Below, one piece after another: positions 25,470 to 33,812 of a DNA stretch of 41,044 nt; within the stretch, counting starts at the first letter, position 1; every line of letters begins with the position of its first letter. Origin of the DNA: Rubricella sp038526735 (lineage in GTDB: Bacteria > Pseudomonadota > Alphaproteobacteria > Rhodobacterales > Rhodobacteraceae); assembly GCA_038526735.1 (NCBI GenBank), contig JBCBGM010000024.1:1-41044 (forward strand). The letters run 5' to 3'. Made by a program: the position numbers and the translations under genes. The notes under the pieces are model-generated. The model had not been told where the DNA came from, searched no databases, and saw only the letters and a list, made by a program, of their open reading frames with translations.

Positions 25470-26345
25470 TCACGCACGCGTGCCACCATTTTCAAGCCAA
25501 GCCCGCGTTTGCGGCGACATCAGCGCATCCGCCTTTGCAGCATAGGCCGCAAGCTGCGCATCGCTCAGGTGCCCGGCCCATTTGTTGCTCGTCCCTTCGG
25601 CAAAGAAGTCAGGCGTCGCGGTAAACGTTTCACCGGGGTTTGCCCGCGCCCGCTCGCGCATCTTTTCAAAGCCCGCGCCGTCCACAATCGCGCTGAGCAT
25701 CTCGTCAGACAGCGCCACCCCCAACGCCCCCGCCAACCGCCGCGCCTCACCCAGAGGATCGCGCTTGAGGTCCGCGTAATGCAGCAGCACCACGTTCGGC
25801 TGATCCAACCGCGCCCGCACACTCTCAAAATGCCGAGCGATACTCGCGAGCGTCATGTTGTCGGTGCCGTTCTCGGGCGCGTCCTCTTCGAGAAAATGCT
25901 CAAACGTCGCCGCAGGATCATCGAGCGGAAACCGCGCCTTGAGGTCCATATGCTCGGCCATCCGCGCCACATGGGTGCGCATCGAGAAATGCGCATCGAG
26001 CGGATGCCGGTAGCAGGCGACATAGAACAGCTCATCAGACCACGGCAGCGCCTCCAACGGCGCATGAGATTTCAAACACCGCCGTCCCGGCACGGTCGCC
26101 AGCTTCTCCGCGAGCGGAGCCACCTCTCGCAAACTGCAATCTGCCCAGGGCGACAGCCCGTCAAACGTATACCCCGCCCCCGGCGTCGCTGAGAGCATCG
26201 CGCTCACCAGAGCCTGCGTCCACGTCGTGCCGGATTTCGGCACCGTCGCCACGATCACATCGCCGGGATGAAAGGCAATTGCCTCCCAATGCGCGGTGCG
26301 CGTAAGCGGCCCGTCGATCACCATCTGCGGCAGAGAGACCTGCAT
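25470..26345 (-). CDS. Sulfotransferase family protein
   Basis: Likely transfers a sulfo group from PAPS to an alcohol or amine acceptor. The 291-residue product has the 5'-phosphosulfate loop PKSGTTW (36-42), a KSH motif (92-94) with the probable catalytic His94, and the 3'-phosphate-binding CYRHPLDAHFS (111-121). The arrangement resembles cytosolic sulfotransferases. The acceptor is unknown. Its ATG overlaps the acpS stop (TGATG), which places it in the acpS-lepB interval where other alphaproteobacteria usually have nothing; the insertion is inferred. The frame extends upstream to 26438 inside acpS, without similarity. Confidence 0.88.
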   Translation of the reverse strand: MQVSLPQMVIDGPLTRTAHWEAIAFHPGDVIVATVPKSGTTWTQALVSAMLSATPGAGYTFDGLSPWADCSLREVAPLAEKLATVPGRRCLKSHAPLEALPWSDELFYVACYRHPLDAHFSMRTHVARMAEHMDLKARFPLDDPAATFEHFLEEDAPENGTDNMTLASIARHFESVRARLDQPNVVLLHYADLKRDPLGEARRLAGALGVALSDEMLSAIVDGAGFEKMRERARANPGETFTATPDFFAEGTSNKWAGHLSDAQLAAYAAKADALMSPQTRAWLENGGTRA

Positions 26346-26794
26346 CAATGCCGCCGCCGCGCGCTGCCAGGCGGCACGAACTGCACCTCCGCCCCGCCGA
26401 TGGGCCGCGCCTCGATCAACACGAACGCCTGCGCCCACGGATGGTCATCTGTCAGCGTGACATGGATGATCGCCTCGTGCCCCTCGGGGGTCATGCTTTC
26501 GAGCCGGTCCTTGGCCCACCCCGTCACCTGCATTACCGGCTGCCCGGTCCGCAGGTTCGAGACGGCCATATCCTTCCACGCGATACCCATGCGCAGGCCC
26601 GTGCCCAGCGCCTTGGAACAAGCCTCTTTCGCCGCCCAGCGTTTGGCATAAGACGCCACCCGCTCCGCGCGATTGTCAGAGCGTTTCTGCTCCACGTCGG
26701 TGAAAACCCGGTTCAAGAAGCGGTCGCCAAACCGCTCCATCGTGCGCCCGATACGGTCGATATTTGCGAGGTCTGTGCCAATGCCCAAGATCAT
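26345..26794 (-). CDS. acpS: Holo-[acyl-carrier-protein] synthase
   Basis: Transfers the phosphopantetheine arm from CoA to acyl carrier protein. The 149-residue product begins MILGIGTDLANIDRI with magnesium ligand Asp8, and has RWAAKEACSKALGTG with Glu57 and Lys61. A proline/arginine tail makes it a little longer than typical (about 125-140). The ATG at 26794 is chosen by family alignment; six extra upstream codons are possible. Confidence 0.95.
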   Translation of the reverse strand: MILGIGTDLANIDRIGRTMERFGDRFLNRVFTDVEQKRSDNRAERVASYAKRWAAKEACSKALGTGLRMGIAWKDMAVSNLRTGQPVMQVTGWAKDRLESMTPEGHEAIIHVTLTDDHPWAQAFVLIEARPIGGAEVQFVPPGSARRRH

Positions 26795-26843
26795 GCTCGA
26801 GTGATGCCCCAAGCGGCGCGTGGATGCAAAGCGCTTCGCAGCC

Positions 26844-27401
26844 CTAACTGAGCCGCGCCGTCAGAACCTTGAACGCGGCGAATGAAAACACCGCCGCCAG
26901 CGCGCCATCAATCCAGCGCCGCAAGCGAAAATACCCGCGCTGCGCCCCTGGGATCGAGAACACAATCGCAAAGCCCGGAAAGCAAATCGCGCCCAACACC
27001 GAACAGACCAAAACCACCTTGATCAAGTCAGCGGCGGATGCCCCCGGCCCCACAAACACCGTAAACAGTGCCCCCCAAAAGAGCACCGCCTTAGGGTTGG
27101 TGAAGTGGATCAAGCAGCCCTTCAGATACGCGCCCCGTAGGTCCGCCCGGATTGGCTCTCGCGGCAAATGCTCTCCGGCCCGCAACGCCGAGCGGACCGC
27201 TTTAATCGCGAGATAGGCCAAATACCCCGCCCCCACGATCTTGAGCACCAAAAACGCCGGGGCACTCGCCACCAAAAGCGCCAAGGCGGTCGCTCGCCCC
27301 TCCGCCATCGCCGTTGCGGCAATCGCGAGGGTCGCGGGCCCCGGGCTCTGGATCGCGACGAGATAGAGGGCGATGAGCGCGCCGAAGTCTGCGCCGCTCA
27401 A
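26844..27401 (-). CDS. LysE/RhtB-type exporter with an internal deletion
   Basis: LysE/RhtB proteins export amino acids and have about six membrane helices in roughly 205 residues. This one has 185. The N-terminus (YLVAIQSPGPATLAIA), the segment from ASAPAFLVLKIVGAGYLAYLAIKAVRS onward in two blocks, and the FTNPKAVLFW motif are all family-like. However, the stretch between residues about 44 and 45 lacks about 22 residues that the second LysE-type protein of this window (33809-34417) has as its second helix. The reading frame is preserved. It overlaps pdxJ by four bases. It may be non-functional, have altered topology, or reflect a sequence error. Confidence 0.8.
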   Translation of the reverse strand: MSGADFGALIALYLVAIQSPGPATLAIAATAMAEGRATALALLVASAPAFLVLKIVGAGYLAYLAIKAVRSALRAGEHLPREPIRADLRGAYLKGCLIHFTNPKAVLFWGALFTVFVGPGASAADLIKVVLVCSVLGAICFPGFAIVFSIPGAQRGYFRLRRWIDGALAAVFSFAAFKVLTARLS

Positions 27402-28174
27402 GCCACCCCCTCGCCAAACGCTTCGTTGCGGGCCTCATCCATCAGCGCCCGCATCCGACGGATCGCTGAGTCGAGCCCCGAGAAGATCGCCTCACCGATC
27501 AGGAAATGCCCGATGTTGAGCTCCATCACCTCCGCAAACGCCGCCACCGGCTTGACCGTCTCATAGGTCAGCCCGTGCCCGGCATGCACTTCAAGGCCTA
27601 GCGAGCTCGCAAAGGCCGACATCTCGCGCAGCCGCTCAAGCTCGGCATCGCGCGCGGCAAAATCCCCTTCGGTATGGGCATCGCAATAGGCCCCCGTGTG
27701 CAGCTCGATCACCGGCGCGCCGATGCGGGCAGCCGCCTCGATCTGGCGCTTATCTGCGGCGATAAAGATCGAGACCCGGCACCCCGCCTCCGCCAAAGGC
27801 GCGATAAAATGCGCCAGACGGTTTTCCTCCCGCGCGACCTCAAGCCCGCCCTCGGTCGTGCGCTCCTCGCGCCGCTCTGGAACAATACAAACCGCGTGGG
27901 GCTTATGCCGCAGCGCAATCGCCTGCATCTCATCCGTCGCCGCCATCTCGAAGTTCAGCGGCAGGCTCAGCGCATCCATCAGCGCCTCGATATCGGGGTC
28001 GGTGATGTGGCGGCGATCCTCGCGCAGATGCGCCGTGATCCCATCCGCACCCGCTGCCTCTGCCAGCTTTGCCGCGCGCACCGGGTCCGGATACGCCCCG
28101 CCCCGTGCATTGCGCACAGTTGCCACGTGATCGATATTCACCCCAAGCCGCAGTCGTCCCAAAGGCTTATGCAT
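27398..28174 (-). CDS. pdxJ: Pyridoxine 5'-phosphate synthase
   Basis: Condenses 3-amino-1-hydroxyacetone phosphate with deoxyxylulose 5-phosphate in vitamin B6 synthesis. The 258-residue TIM-barrel protein shows LGVNIDHVATVRNARGG, HLREDRRHI, VPERREERTTEGG and a C-terminal phosphate-binding LNIGHFLIGEAIF, all typical. Full length, with no odd residues seen. It is followed by overlapping LysE-type and acpS genes; pdxJ-acpS linkage is common in proteobacteria. Confidence 0.96.
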   Translation of the reverse strand: MHKPLGRLRLGVNIDHVATVRNARGGAYPDPVRAAKLAEAAGADGITAHLREDRRHITDPDIEALMDALSLPLNFEMAATDEMQAIALRHKPHAVCIVPERREERTTEGGLEVAREENRLAHFIAPLAEAGCRVSIFIAADKRQIEAAARIGAPVIELHTGAYCDAHTEGDFAARDAELERLREMSAFASSLGLEVHAGHGLTYETVKPVAAFAEVMELNIGHFLIGEAIFSGLDSAIRRMRALMDEARNEAFGEGVA

Positions 28175-28225
28175 CGCGGTTCTCCTTCACTGAGCCCCGC
28201 GACATAGCGCAGTCCGCGCAAAAGT

Positions 28226-28873
28226 TCAGCCCTGTTGCTGGGGGGCGCTGGCAAGTTTTTCACGCCGCGCACGCCGCAACTCAAACCGGCGCTTGCGGCG
28301 TTTTTGATAGGCATCCACCAGCGGCACCCCAATCGCGTAAATCGTGACCCCCGCGATCAGGCCAGGAATGATCCCACCGAGGAAATAGGGCACGAAAAGA
28401 TCAAAGAAAAAGTCCGACAGCAGCGCATAGGGCGCTTCAACTTCCGCAAAAATGCTCTTTGCCGCCTGCCAGGCCCCCAAAAACGCCTTCGCAAAGGCAA
28501 TCGCGATCACCTCAAACTCCGTGCCCTCCGTGGCACTCCCCAACCCCAGCACCGTCCGGCCAAACCACAGCGAGATGCCGGCGATGATCGGAAAGGTCAG
28601 CGGGTTGCCAAAAAAGGTGCCGATCAGCGAGGCAAGCACATTGCCGCGCACAATCCAGGCCACCAAGGCCGCATAGATGAAGTGGAACCCAAACATCGGG
28701 CTGAACGAGACAAACACGCCGCTCGCCAGCCCCAAAGCGATCTTGTGCGGGCTATCGGGCAAGCGCCGCAGCCGGTGCCCCAGATAGCCCAGCGCGCGCA
28801 TAATCCCGTTGCGAGGATAGATGAACTCACGGGCTTTTTGCAGAATTGTCAGGGGTCTACGGCGTTTGAACAC
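28226..28873 (-). CDS. DUF2062 family membrane protein
   Basis: A 215-residue protein with a basic N-terminus (MFKRRRPLTI), an arginine-rich region, then several hydrophobic segments between about 45 and 195. The family motif GLASGVFVSFSPMFGFHF and GTFFGNPLTFP are present, followed by a highly basic C-terminal tail. DUF2062 proteins are common and of unknown function. The GTG at 28873 gives the usual family start and has AGGAG ten bases upstream; the frame is open to 28918 inside spoT. It follows spoT by seven bases. Confidence 0.85.
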   Translation of the reverse strand: MFKRRRPLTILQKAREFIYPRNGIMRALGYLGHRLRRLPDSPHKIALGLASGVFVSFSPMFGFHFIYAALVAWIVRGNVLASLIGTFFGNPLTFPIIAGISLWFGRTVLGLGSATEGTEFEVIAIAFAKAFLGAWQAAKSIFAEVEAPYALLSDFFFDLFVPYFLGGIIPGLIAGVTIYAIGVPLVDAYQKRRKRRFELRRARREKLASAPQQQG

Positions 28874-28880
28874 GCGGATT

Positions 28881-31067
28881 TTACTCCTGGCTTTCTGCAG
28901 CCTCCGCCTGTTTGGCACCCTGCAGTCGTTTCACCGACGCCACGGCAGGGTCGGTTTCGATATTGGTCTGTATCCGCAGCAAATGCGGCAACCCGGTGAC
29001 CTCTAGATCAAACCGGATCGAGTAGAAATCTGGCTTTCGGTCGCGGATTCCAAGGTCAGAGATGTTCGCGCCGCCTTCACCAATTTGTGTGCAGATCCGC
29101 CCCAACACGCCCGCGTCATTCGCCAGCGTCACCGCCAGCCGCGCATCATAACGGCCCTCTTCGGCCCCCTCGACCCATTTGAGATCGACCCAAACCTCTG
29201 GCTCATCTTCAAACCGCATCAGGCTCGGGCAGTCGATGGCATGCACCGAAACCCCGCTCCCCCGCTGCTTGATGCCCACAATCCGCTCCCCGGGCAGCGG
29301 CATGCAGCATTTTGCGGGGCGGGCGGACTGCCCAGGCTCCAGACCAATCACCCCGGTCTTGCGCAGCACCGGGCTGTGCTTCGGTGCACCCTCAACGGAG
29401 GGATAGAGCAACTCCACCGCATCCTCCGCCGACAGCTCAGCCGCCCCGATCCGCTGCAACAGCTCCTCGGTACTGCCGCCAAACATTCGTTTTGCCGCAG
29501 AGTTCAGCGCCTTATCGGTGAGCGTGTGCCCGGCCCGCTCGAACGAGACGCGCGCAAACTCGCGCCCCAGCCTGATCTGGCTCGCCCGCTGCTCCTCGCG
29601 CACCGCCCGGCGGATCGCCGCTTTGGCCTTTCCGGTGACGACATGCGCCTCCCAGGTGATTGCGGGCTTTTGCCCCGGCGCGGTTATGATCACCACCGAC
29701 TGCCCGTTACGCAGCTTGGTAAAGAGCGGCACCCGCTTGCCATCAACCTTGGCGCCCACACAGCTGTCGCCCAGCTCTGTATGGATCGCATAGGCAAAAT
29801 CAATCGGGGTCGCATTCTTCGGCAGCCGCACCACCCGGCCCTTAGGCGTGAAGCAAAACACCTGGTCCGAGAACATCTCAAGCTTCACATGCTCCAGAAA
29901 ATCCTCTGGATTGTCTGCCTCAACAAGCCGCGTTTGCAGGCCAGAGAGCCAAGACACCGGGTCTGCGGTAAACCGGTTCTGCAACCGCACGCCATCGCGG
30001 TAAGACCAATGCGCCGCGACGCCAGACTCCGCCACCTCATGCATCTCAGCAGTGCGAATCTGCACCTCCACCCGCCGCGCACGCCGACCCGAGACCGTGG
30101 TCTGGATCGAGCGATAGCCGTTGGCCTTGGGGTTAGAGATATAGTCCTTAAACCGCCCCGGCACCGCCGCCCACCGCCGGTGGATCGCACCCAGGGCGGT
30201 ATAGCAGTCCTCTTCGCTCGCGGTGATGATCCGAAAGCCGAAAATATCAGAGAGGCGGTGAAACACCTCGTCCTTTTCCTGCAACTTGCGCCAGATCGAA
30301 TAGGGCCGCTTCTCGCGCCCCGTCACCAACGCATCGATCCCGGCATCCGCGAGCACCGCTTTGATGTCTTCGCCGATCTCTGGGATCACATCCTCGGTCT
30401 CTTTGCGCAGCGTCACATACTGGCGCAGGATCGCTTCGCGCGCCTCGGGCTCCAGCACCTTAAACGACAGATCTTCCAGCTCATCCCGGATCGCCTGCAT
30501 CCCCATGCGCCCAGCCAGCGGCGCATAGATGTCCATCGTTTCAGAGGCCTTTTTGCGCTGCTTTTCAGGCTTCATATGCCGGATGGTGCGCATATTGTGC
30601 AGCCGGTCTGCGAGCTTGACGAGCAGCACGCGAATGTCCTCGGACATCGCCAAAAACAGCTTGCGGAAATCTTCGGCCTGACGGCTCTCGGTGGAGGCGA
30701 GTTGCAGCTTTGTCAGCTTGGTTACACCCTGCACGAGATAGGCAATCTCGGCCCCAAACACCTCCGTCACCTCATCCAGCGTAGAGGAGGTATCCTCGAC
30801 CGTGTCGTGCAAAAGGGCTGTGATGATCGAGGCATCATCGAGGCGCTGGTCGGCCAGAAACTCCGCCACCGCCAAAGGATGCGTGAAATACGGCTCGCCT
30901 GAGCGCCGCTCCTGCCCGTCATGCGCTGCCTGCGCATAGGCATAGGCCCGCATGATCAGTTCAGCGTTCGTTCCAGGATTGTAAGCGCGAATTTTTTCGG
31001 CCAGCGCCGCAGCGGTGGGTGTAATGGCAGGGACAGACCCCGCAGAACCGCGCCCGCCGTCGGGCAT
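28881..31067 (-). CDS. spoT: Bifunctional (p)ppGpp synthetase/hydrolase, RelA/SpoT family
   Basis: Makes and degrades the alarmone (p)ppGpp that drives the stringent response. The 728-residue protein has all expected domains. They are the HD hydrolase with HDTVEDT (87-93), the synthetase (DIFGFRII, GYRSIQTTV, EVQIRT), TGS (FCFTPKGRVVRLPKNATPIDFAY), a Cys-containing linker (PAKCCMPLPG) and a C-terminal ACT domain. The intact HD motif supports hydrolase activity as well as synthesis. It starts six bases after rpoZ, the same rpoZ-spoT linkage as in many proteobacteria. Confidence 0.96.
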   Translation of the reverse strand: MPDGGRGSAGSVPAITPTAAALAEKIRAYNPGTNAELIMRAYAYAQAAHDGQERRSGEPYFTHPLAVAEFLADQRLDDASIITALLHDTVEDTSSTLDEVTEVFGAEIAYLVQGVTKLTKLQLASTESRQAEDFRKLFLAMSEDIRVLLVKLADRLHNMRTIRHMKPEKQRKKASETMDIYAPLAGRMGMQAIRDELEDLSFKVLEPEAREAILRQYVTLRKETEDVIPEIGEDIKAVLADAGIDALVTGREKRPYSIWRKLQEKDEVFHRLSDIFGFRIITASEEDCYTALGAIHRRWAAVPGRFKDYISNPKANGYRSIQTTVSGRRARRVEVQIRTAEMHEVAESGVAAHWSYRDGVRLQNRFTADPVSWLSGLQTRLVEADNPEDFLEHVKLEMFSDQVFCFTPKGRVVRLPKNATPIDFAYAIHTELGDSCVGAKVDGKRVPLFTKLRNGQSVVIITAPGQKPAITWEAHVVTGKAKAAIRRAVREEQRASQIRLGREFARVSFERAGHTLTDKALNSAAKRMFGGSTEELLQRIGAAELSAEDAVELLYPSVEGAPKHSPVLRKTGVIGLEPGQSARPAKCCMPLPGERIVGIKQRGSGVSVHAIDCPSLMRFEDEPEVWVDLKWVEGAEEGRYDARLAVTLANDAGVLGRICTQIGEGGANISDLGIRDRKPDFYSIRFDLEVTGLPHLLRIQTNIETDPAVASVKRLQGAKQAEAAESQE

Positions 31068-31073
31068 TGCCTT

Positions 31074-31424
31074 TTACGCCGGGTCTTGCGCCTCAAGGAG
31101 AGCTTTCAGAAGCGCCTCTTCAGACATGTCGTCCTCAGGTGCATCCGGCGACTCGCCCATCAGCGCAGGCATACGGTCATCTTCCGGCTCATCGACCTCA
31201 ATCTGGGTCTGCTGCGCCTCGATGGTCGCTTCGGTGAGTTGATCCACGGTGAGCGTCTCGTCGGCGATTTCGCGCAGCGCAATCACCGGGTCCTTGTCAT
31301 TGTCGCGGTCCACGGTCAGCGGCGCGCCGGTCGACAGCTCCCGCGCCCGGTGTGCGGCGAGCATCACCAGATCAAAGCGGTTCGGAACCTTATCAACGCA
31401 ATCTTCAACGGTAACGCGAGCCAT
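31074..31424 (-). CDS. rpoZ: DNA-directed RNA polymerase subunit omega
   Basis: A small RNA polymerase subunit that helps beta' folding and, with beta', forms a ppGpp-binding site. The 116-residue product begins MARVTVEDCVDKVPNRFDLVMLAAHRARELS, the family signature. The C-terminal half is acidic and low in complexity, as in other alphaproteobacterial omega subunits. It lies directly upstream of spoT, a functional pairing because omega takes part in the ppGpp response. Confidence 0.96.
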   Translation of the reverse strand: MARVTVEDCVDKVPNRFDLVMLAAHRARELSTGAPLTVDRDNDKDPVIALREIADETLTVDQLTEATIEAQQTQIEVDEPEDDRMPALMGESPDAPEDDMSEEALLKALLEAQDPA

Positions 31425-31502
31425 AACAGTCTCCGGTCTGGGGTAATGACGGGCAGGCCCTGCAGATAACGCGCAGACACACGCTTTGCAAGCGCATGCG
31501 CA

Positions 31503-32075
31503 TTAAACCGTCGCCAAGGGCCGCACCGCATCAAGCGCTGCATCAGTGAAGTTCGCAAGCATCTCGGGCGCCGTCTGCCCCAACAGCGGATGCCGCCACT
31601 CGGGGCGGATTTCAGCGAGGGGCACCAGCACAAACGCCCGGTCCTGCATAAACGGATGCGGCAGCACCAAACCGGTGGGCTGCGCGGCCACCGCCGCCTC
31701 CATCGGGAGCGAGCGCCACGCCTCTTGCGTGTCTGCATCCGGGGCGACCTGCTCTCCCACCGCAATCAAATCGAGATCCAGCGACCGCGGCCCCCAGCGC
31801 TTGCGTTTATTTGGCTCCGCCCGCCCGGCCTCATCTTCAACCGCATGCAGCACCGCAAGCAACTCCGCCGGAGCGAGCGAGGACCGCACCGCAATCACCT
31901 GATTGGCATAGTCGGGGCCAGATCCTCCCGGGAACGCCGGCGTCCGGTAAATTTGGCTTTCGTCGATCAGCGCAACACCCCGCGCTTTTAACCGCTTAAC
32001 CGCCCAAGCCAAGGTCTCAGCCGGTTGGCCATAGTCCGAAGGCAGATTCGCCCCCAGTGCAACAAGTGCTTCCAT
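31503..32075 (-). CDS. folK: 2-amino-4-hydroxy-6-hydroxymethyldihydropteridine pyrophosphokinase
   Basis: Transfers pyrophosphate from ATP to the pterin in folate synthesis. The 190-residue protein has VALGANLP at the start, the signature RWGPRSLDLDLI (93-104) with the magnesium-binding Asp100 and Asp102, and LPHPFMQDRAFVLVPL. All hallmark residues are present. It is first in the minus-strand cluster, 78 bases before rpoZ, and divergent from the NYN gene. Confidence 0.95.
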   Translation of the reverse strand: MEALVALGANLPSDYGQPAETLAWAVKRLKARGVALIDESQIYRTPAFPGGSGPDYANQVIAVRSSLAPAELLAVLHAVEDEAGRAEPNKRKRWGPRSLDLDLIAVGEQVAPDADTQEAWRSLPMEAAVAAQPTGLVLPHPFMQDRAFVLVPLAEIRPEWRHPLLGQTAPEMLANFTDAALDAVRPLATV

Positions 32076-32148
32076 CTTATCCCCGTCACCGCCTTGCGGC
32101 TGGGCCGTCGCACCGTATGTAGAAGGAGAGATGGCTGGCAGCGTCTGG

Positions 32149-32176
32149 CTGTCGTCGTTTTTTAGAACTTTATACA
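32149..32176 (+). promoter_or_regulatory. Weak promoter candidate for the NYN-domain gene
   Basis: CTGTCG (32149) and TATACA (32171) are separated by 16 bases, in an unusually T-rich stretch 18 bases before the ATG. The -10 matches four of six positions and the -35 three. Confidence 0.25.
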
Positions 32177-32193
32177 GAAACGGATATTCATCA

Positions 32194-32742
32194 ATGTTTT
32201 ATCGCGACGAAAAACTCGCACTCTTCATCGACGGCGCAAATTTCTATGGGGCGGTAAAGGCGCTCGGCTGGGACCTCGACTATAAGCTCCTGCGCGCCGA
32301 ATTCATGCGCCGCGGCAAGCTCTTGCGCGCCTCTTACTACACCACGCTGATCGAGGGGGAGGATTTCTCCCCGGTTAAACCGCTCGTCGATTGGCTCGAC
32401 TACAATGGCTTCACCATGGTCACCAAGACGGTGAAAGAGTTTACAGACTCCAACGGTCGCCGCCGGGTGAAAGGCTCGATGGACGTGGACCTCGCCGTCG
32501 ATGCCATGGCCGCCGCCGAGCATGTCGATCACATCGTGCTCTTTACGGGGGATGGAGACTTCGTGCCCCTCGTCCAGGGCCTGCAACGCAAAGGCGTGCG
32601 TGTCTCCGTCTGCTCCACGATCCGCAGCCAACCGCCCATGGTCTCTGACGATTTGCGCCGCGCCGCGGACAACTTCATCGAGCTTGATGAGTTGAAAGAC
32701 ACCGTGGGCCGCCCGGGCCGCGACCGGGACGATCAGTCTTAA
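32194..32742 (+). CDS. NYN-domain (LabA/DUF88-type) protein
   Basis: A 182-residue protein of the PIN-like NYN nuclease group. Conserved acidic residues are all visible: Asp13 in LFIDGAN, Asp97/Asp99 in SMDVDLAVDA, and Asp120/Asp122 in FTGDGDFVPLV. These would bind metal in an RNA-cleaving site, though activity is not shown. The ATG at 32194 gives the N-terminus MFYRDEKLALFIDG seen in Rhodobacteraceae relatives; upstream in-frame codons are not conserved in character. It is divergent from folK and followed by ispH. RNA target unknown. Confidence 0.87.
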   Translation: MFYRDEKLALFIDGANFYGAVKALGWDLDYKLLRAEFMRRGKLLRASYYTTLIEGEDFSPVKPLVDWLDYNGFTMVTKTVKEFTDSNGRRRVKGSMDVDLAVDAMAAAEHVDHIVLFTGDGDFVPLVQGLQRKGVRVSVCSTIRSQPPMVSDDLRRAADNFIELDELKDTVGRPGRDRDDQS

Positions 32743-32743
32743 A

Positions 32744-32787
32744 TGACACTCCGAGCGTGTAAATTGGCCTCACACCCCGCAGTGTCA
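32744..32787 (+). other. Inverted repeat between the NYN gene and ispH
   Basis: TGACACT (32744-32750) and AGTGTCA (32781-32787) are perfect complements, with an inner GTGT/ACAC pair between them. It begins one base after the NYN stop codon. It could be a stabilising 3' hairpin or part of the ispH leader; no T-run is seen. Confidence 0.3.
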
Positions 32788-32846
32788 GGCTGGACGGACG
32801 CCCCCGAACCCCCTATTTTCGGCCCATAAACGAGAGCCGACGCCAC

Positions 32847-33812
32847 ATGACCACGCCCAAGCCACCGCTCACCCTGTACCTCGCAGCCCCCCGCGGGTTT
32901 TGCGCTGGCGTGGACCGCGCCATCAAGATCGTCGAAATGGCGTTGGAGAAATGGGGCGCCCCCGTCTACGTCCGCCACGAAATCGTCCACAACAAATTCG
33001 TGGTCGATAGCCTGCGTGACCAGGGTGCCGTGTTTGTCGAGGAGCTCGACGAGTGCCCGGTTGACCGCCCCGTGATCTTTTCCGCACACGGCGTGCCCAA
33101 ATCCGTTCCCGCCGCCGCTGAGGCGCGCAACATGATCTATGTGGATGCCACCTGCCCCCTCGTCAGCAAGGTGCATATCGAGGCGGACCGCCACCACAAG
33201 AAGGGCCTCCAGATGGTCATGATCGGCCACGAGGGCCATCCAGAGACCATCGGCACCATGGGCCAGCTCCCCGAGGGCGAAGTGCTTTTGGTCGAGACCG
33301 TGGAAGACGTCGCCAAAATCACCCCGCGCGACCCCGATCAACTCGCCTTCATCACCCAGACCACCCTCTCGGTCGATGACACCATCGATATCGTCGCCGC
33401 TCTGAAAGCGCGGTTCCCCAACATCATCGGCCCCCATAAAGAAGACATTTGCTACGCCACCACGAACCGCCAAGAAGCGGTAAAGGCGGTCGCCGGCAAG
33501 ATCGACGCGTTGCTTGTGATCGGCGCGCCCAACTCCTCCAACTCCAAGCGGCTGGTCGAGGTCGGCTCGAAAGAGGGCTGCCAGTATTCCCAGCTCGTAC
33601 AACGCGCGAGCGAGATCGACTGGCGCGCGCTTGAGGGCATCAAAACCGTCGGCATCACCGCAGGCGCCTCCGCGCCTGAGCTCTTGGTCAATGAGGTCGT
33701 CGATGCCTTCAAAGCGCGCTACGAAACAACCGTTGAGAAGGTCGTCACGGCAGAAGAGAATGTCGAATTCAAAGTCCCCCGCATCCTCCGCCAGAAGGTC
33801 GCGGCGGAGTGA
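32847..33812 (+). CDS. ispH: 4-hydroxy-3-methylbut-2-enyl diphosphate reductase
   Basis: The last enzyme of the MEP isoprenoid pathway, an iron-sulfur reductase making IPP and DMAPP. The 321-residue product holds the three cluster cysteines C19 (PRGFCAGV), C103 (DATCPLVSKVH) and C202 (DICYATTNRQ). It also holds the substrate-contacting H48 and H81 and the GAPNSSNSKRL motif. Full length. Its stop overlaps the GTG of the following LysE-type gene by three bases. Confidence 0.97.
   Translation: MTTPKPPLTLYLAAPRGFCAGVDRAIKIVEMALEKWGAPVYVRHEIVHNKFVVDSLRDQGAVFVEELDECPVDRPVIFSAHGVPKSVPAAAEARNMIYVDATCPLVSKVHIEADRHHKKGLQMVMIGHEGHPETIGTMGQLPEGEVLLVETVEDVAKITPRDPDQLAFITQTTLSVDDTIDIVAALKARFPNIIGPHKEDICYATTNRQEAVKAVAGKIDALLVIGAPNSSNSKRLVEVGSKEGCQYSQLVQRASEIDWRALEGIKTVGITAGASAPELLVNEVVDAFKARYETTVEKVVTAEENVEFKVPRILRQKVAAE

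Noticed and set aside
29085..30902. 605-codon plus-strand frame opposite spoT
   Set aside because: Antisense shadow with Arg/His/Leu-rich composition and no motif.
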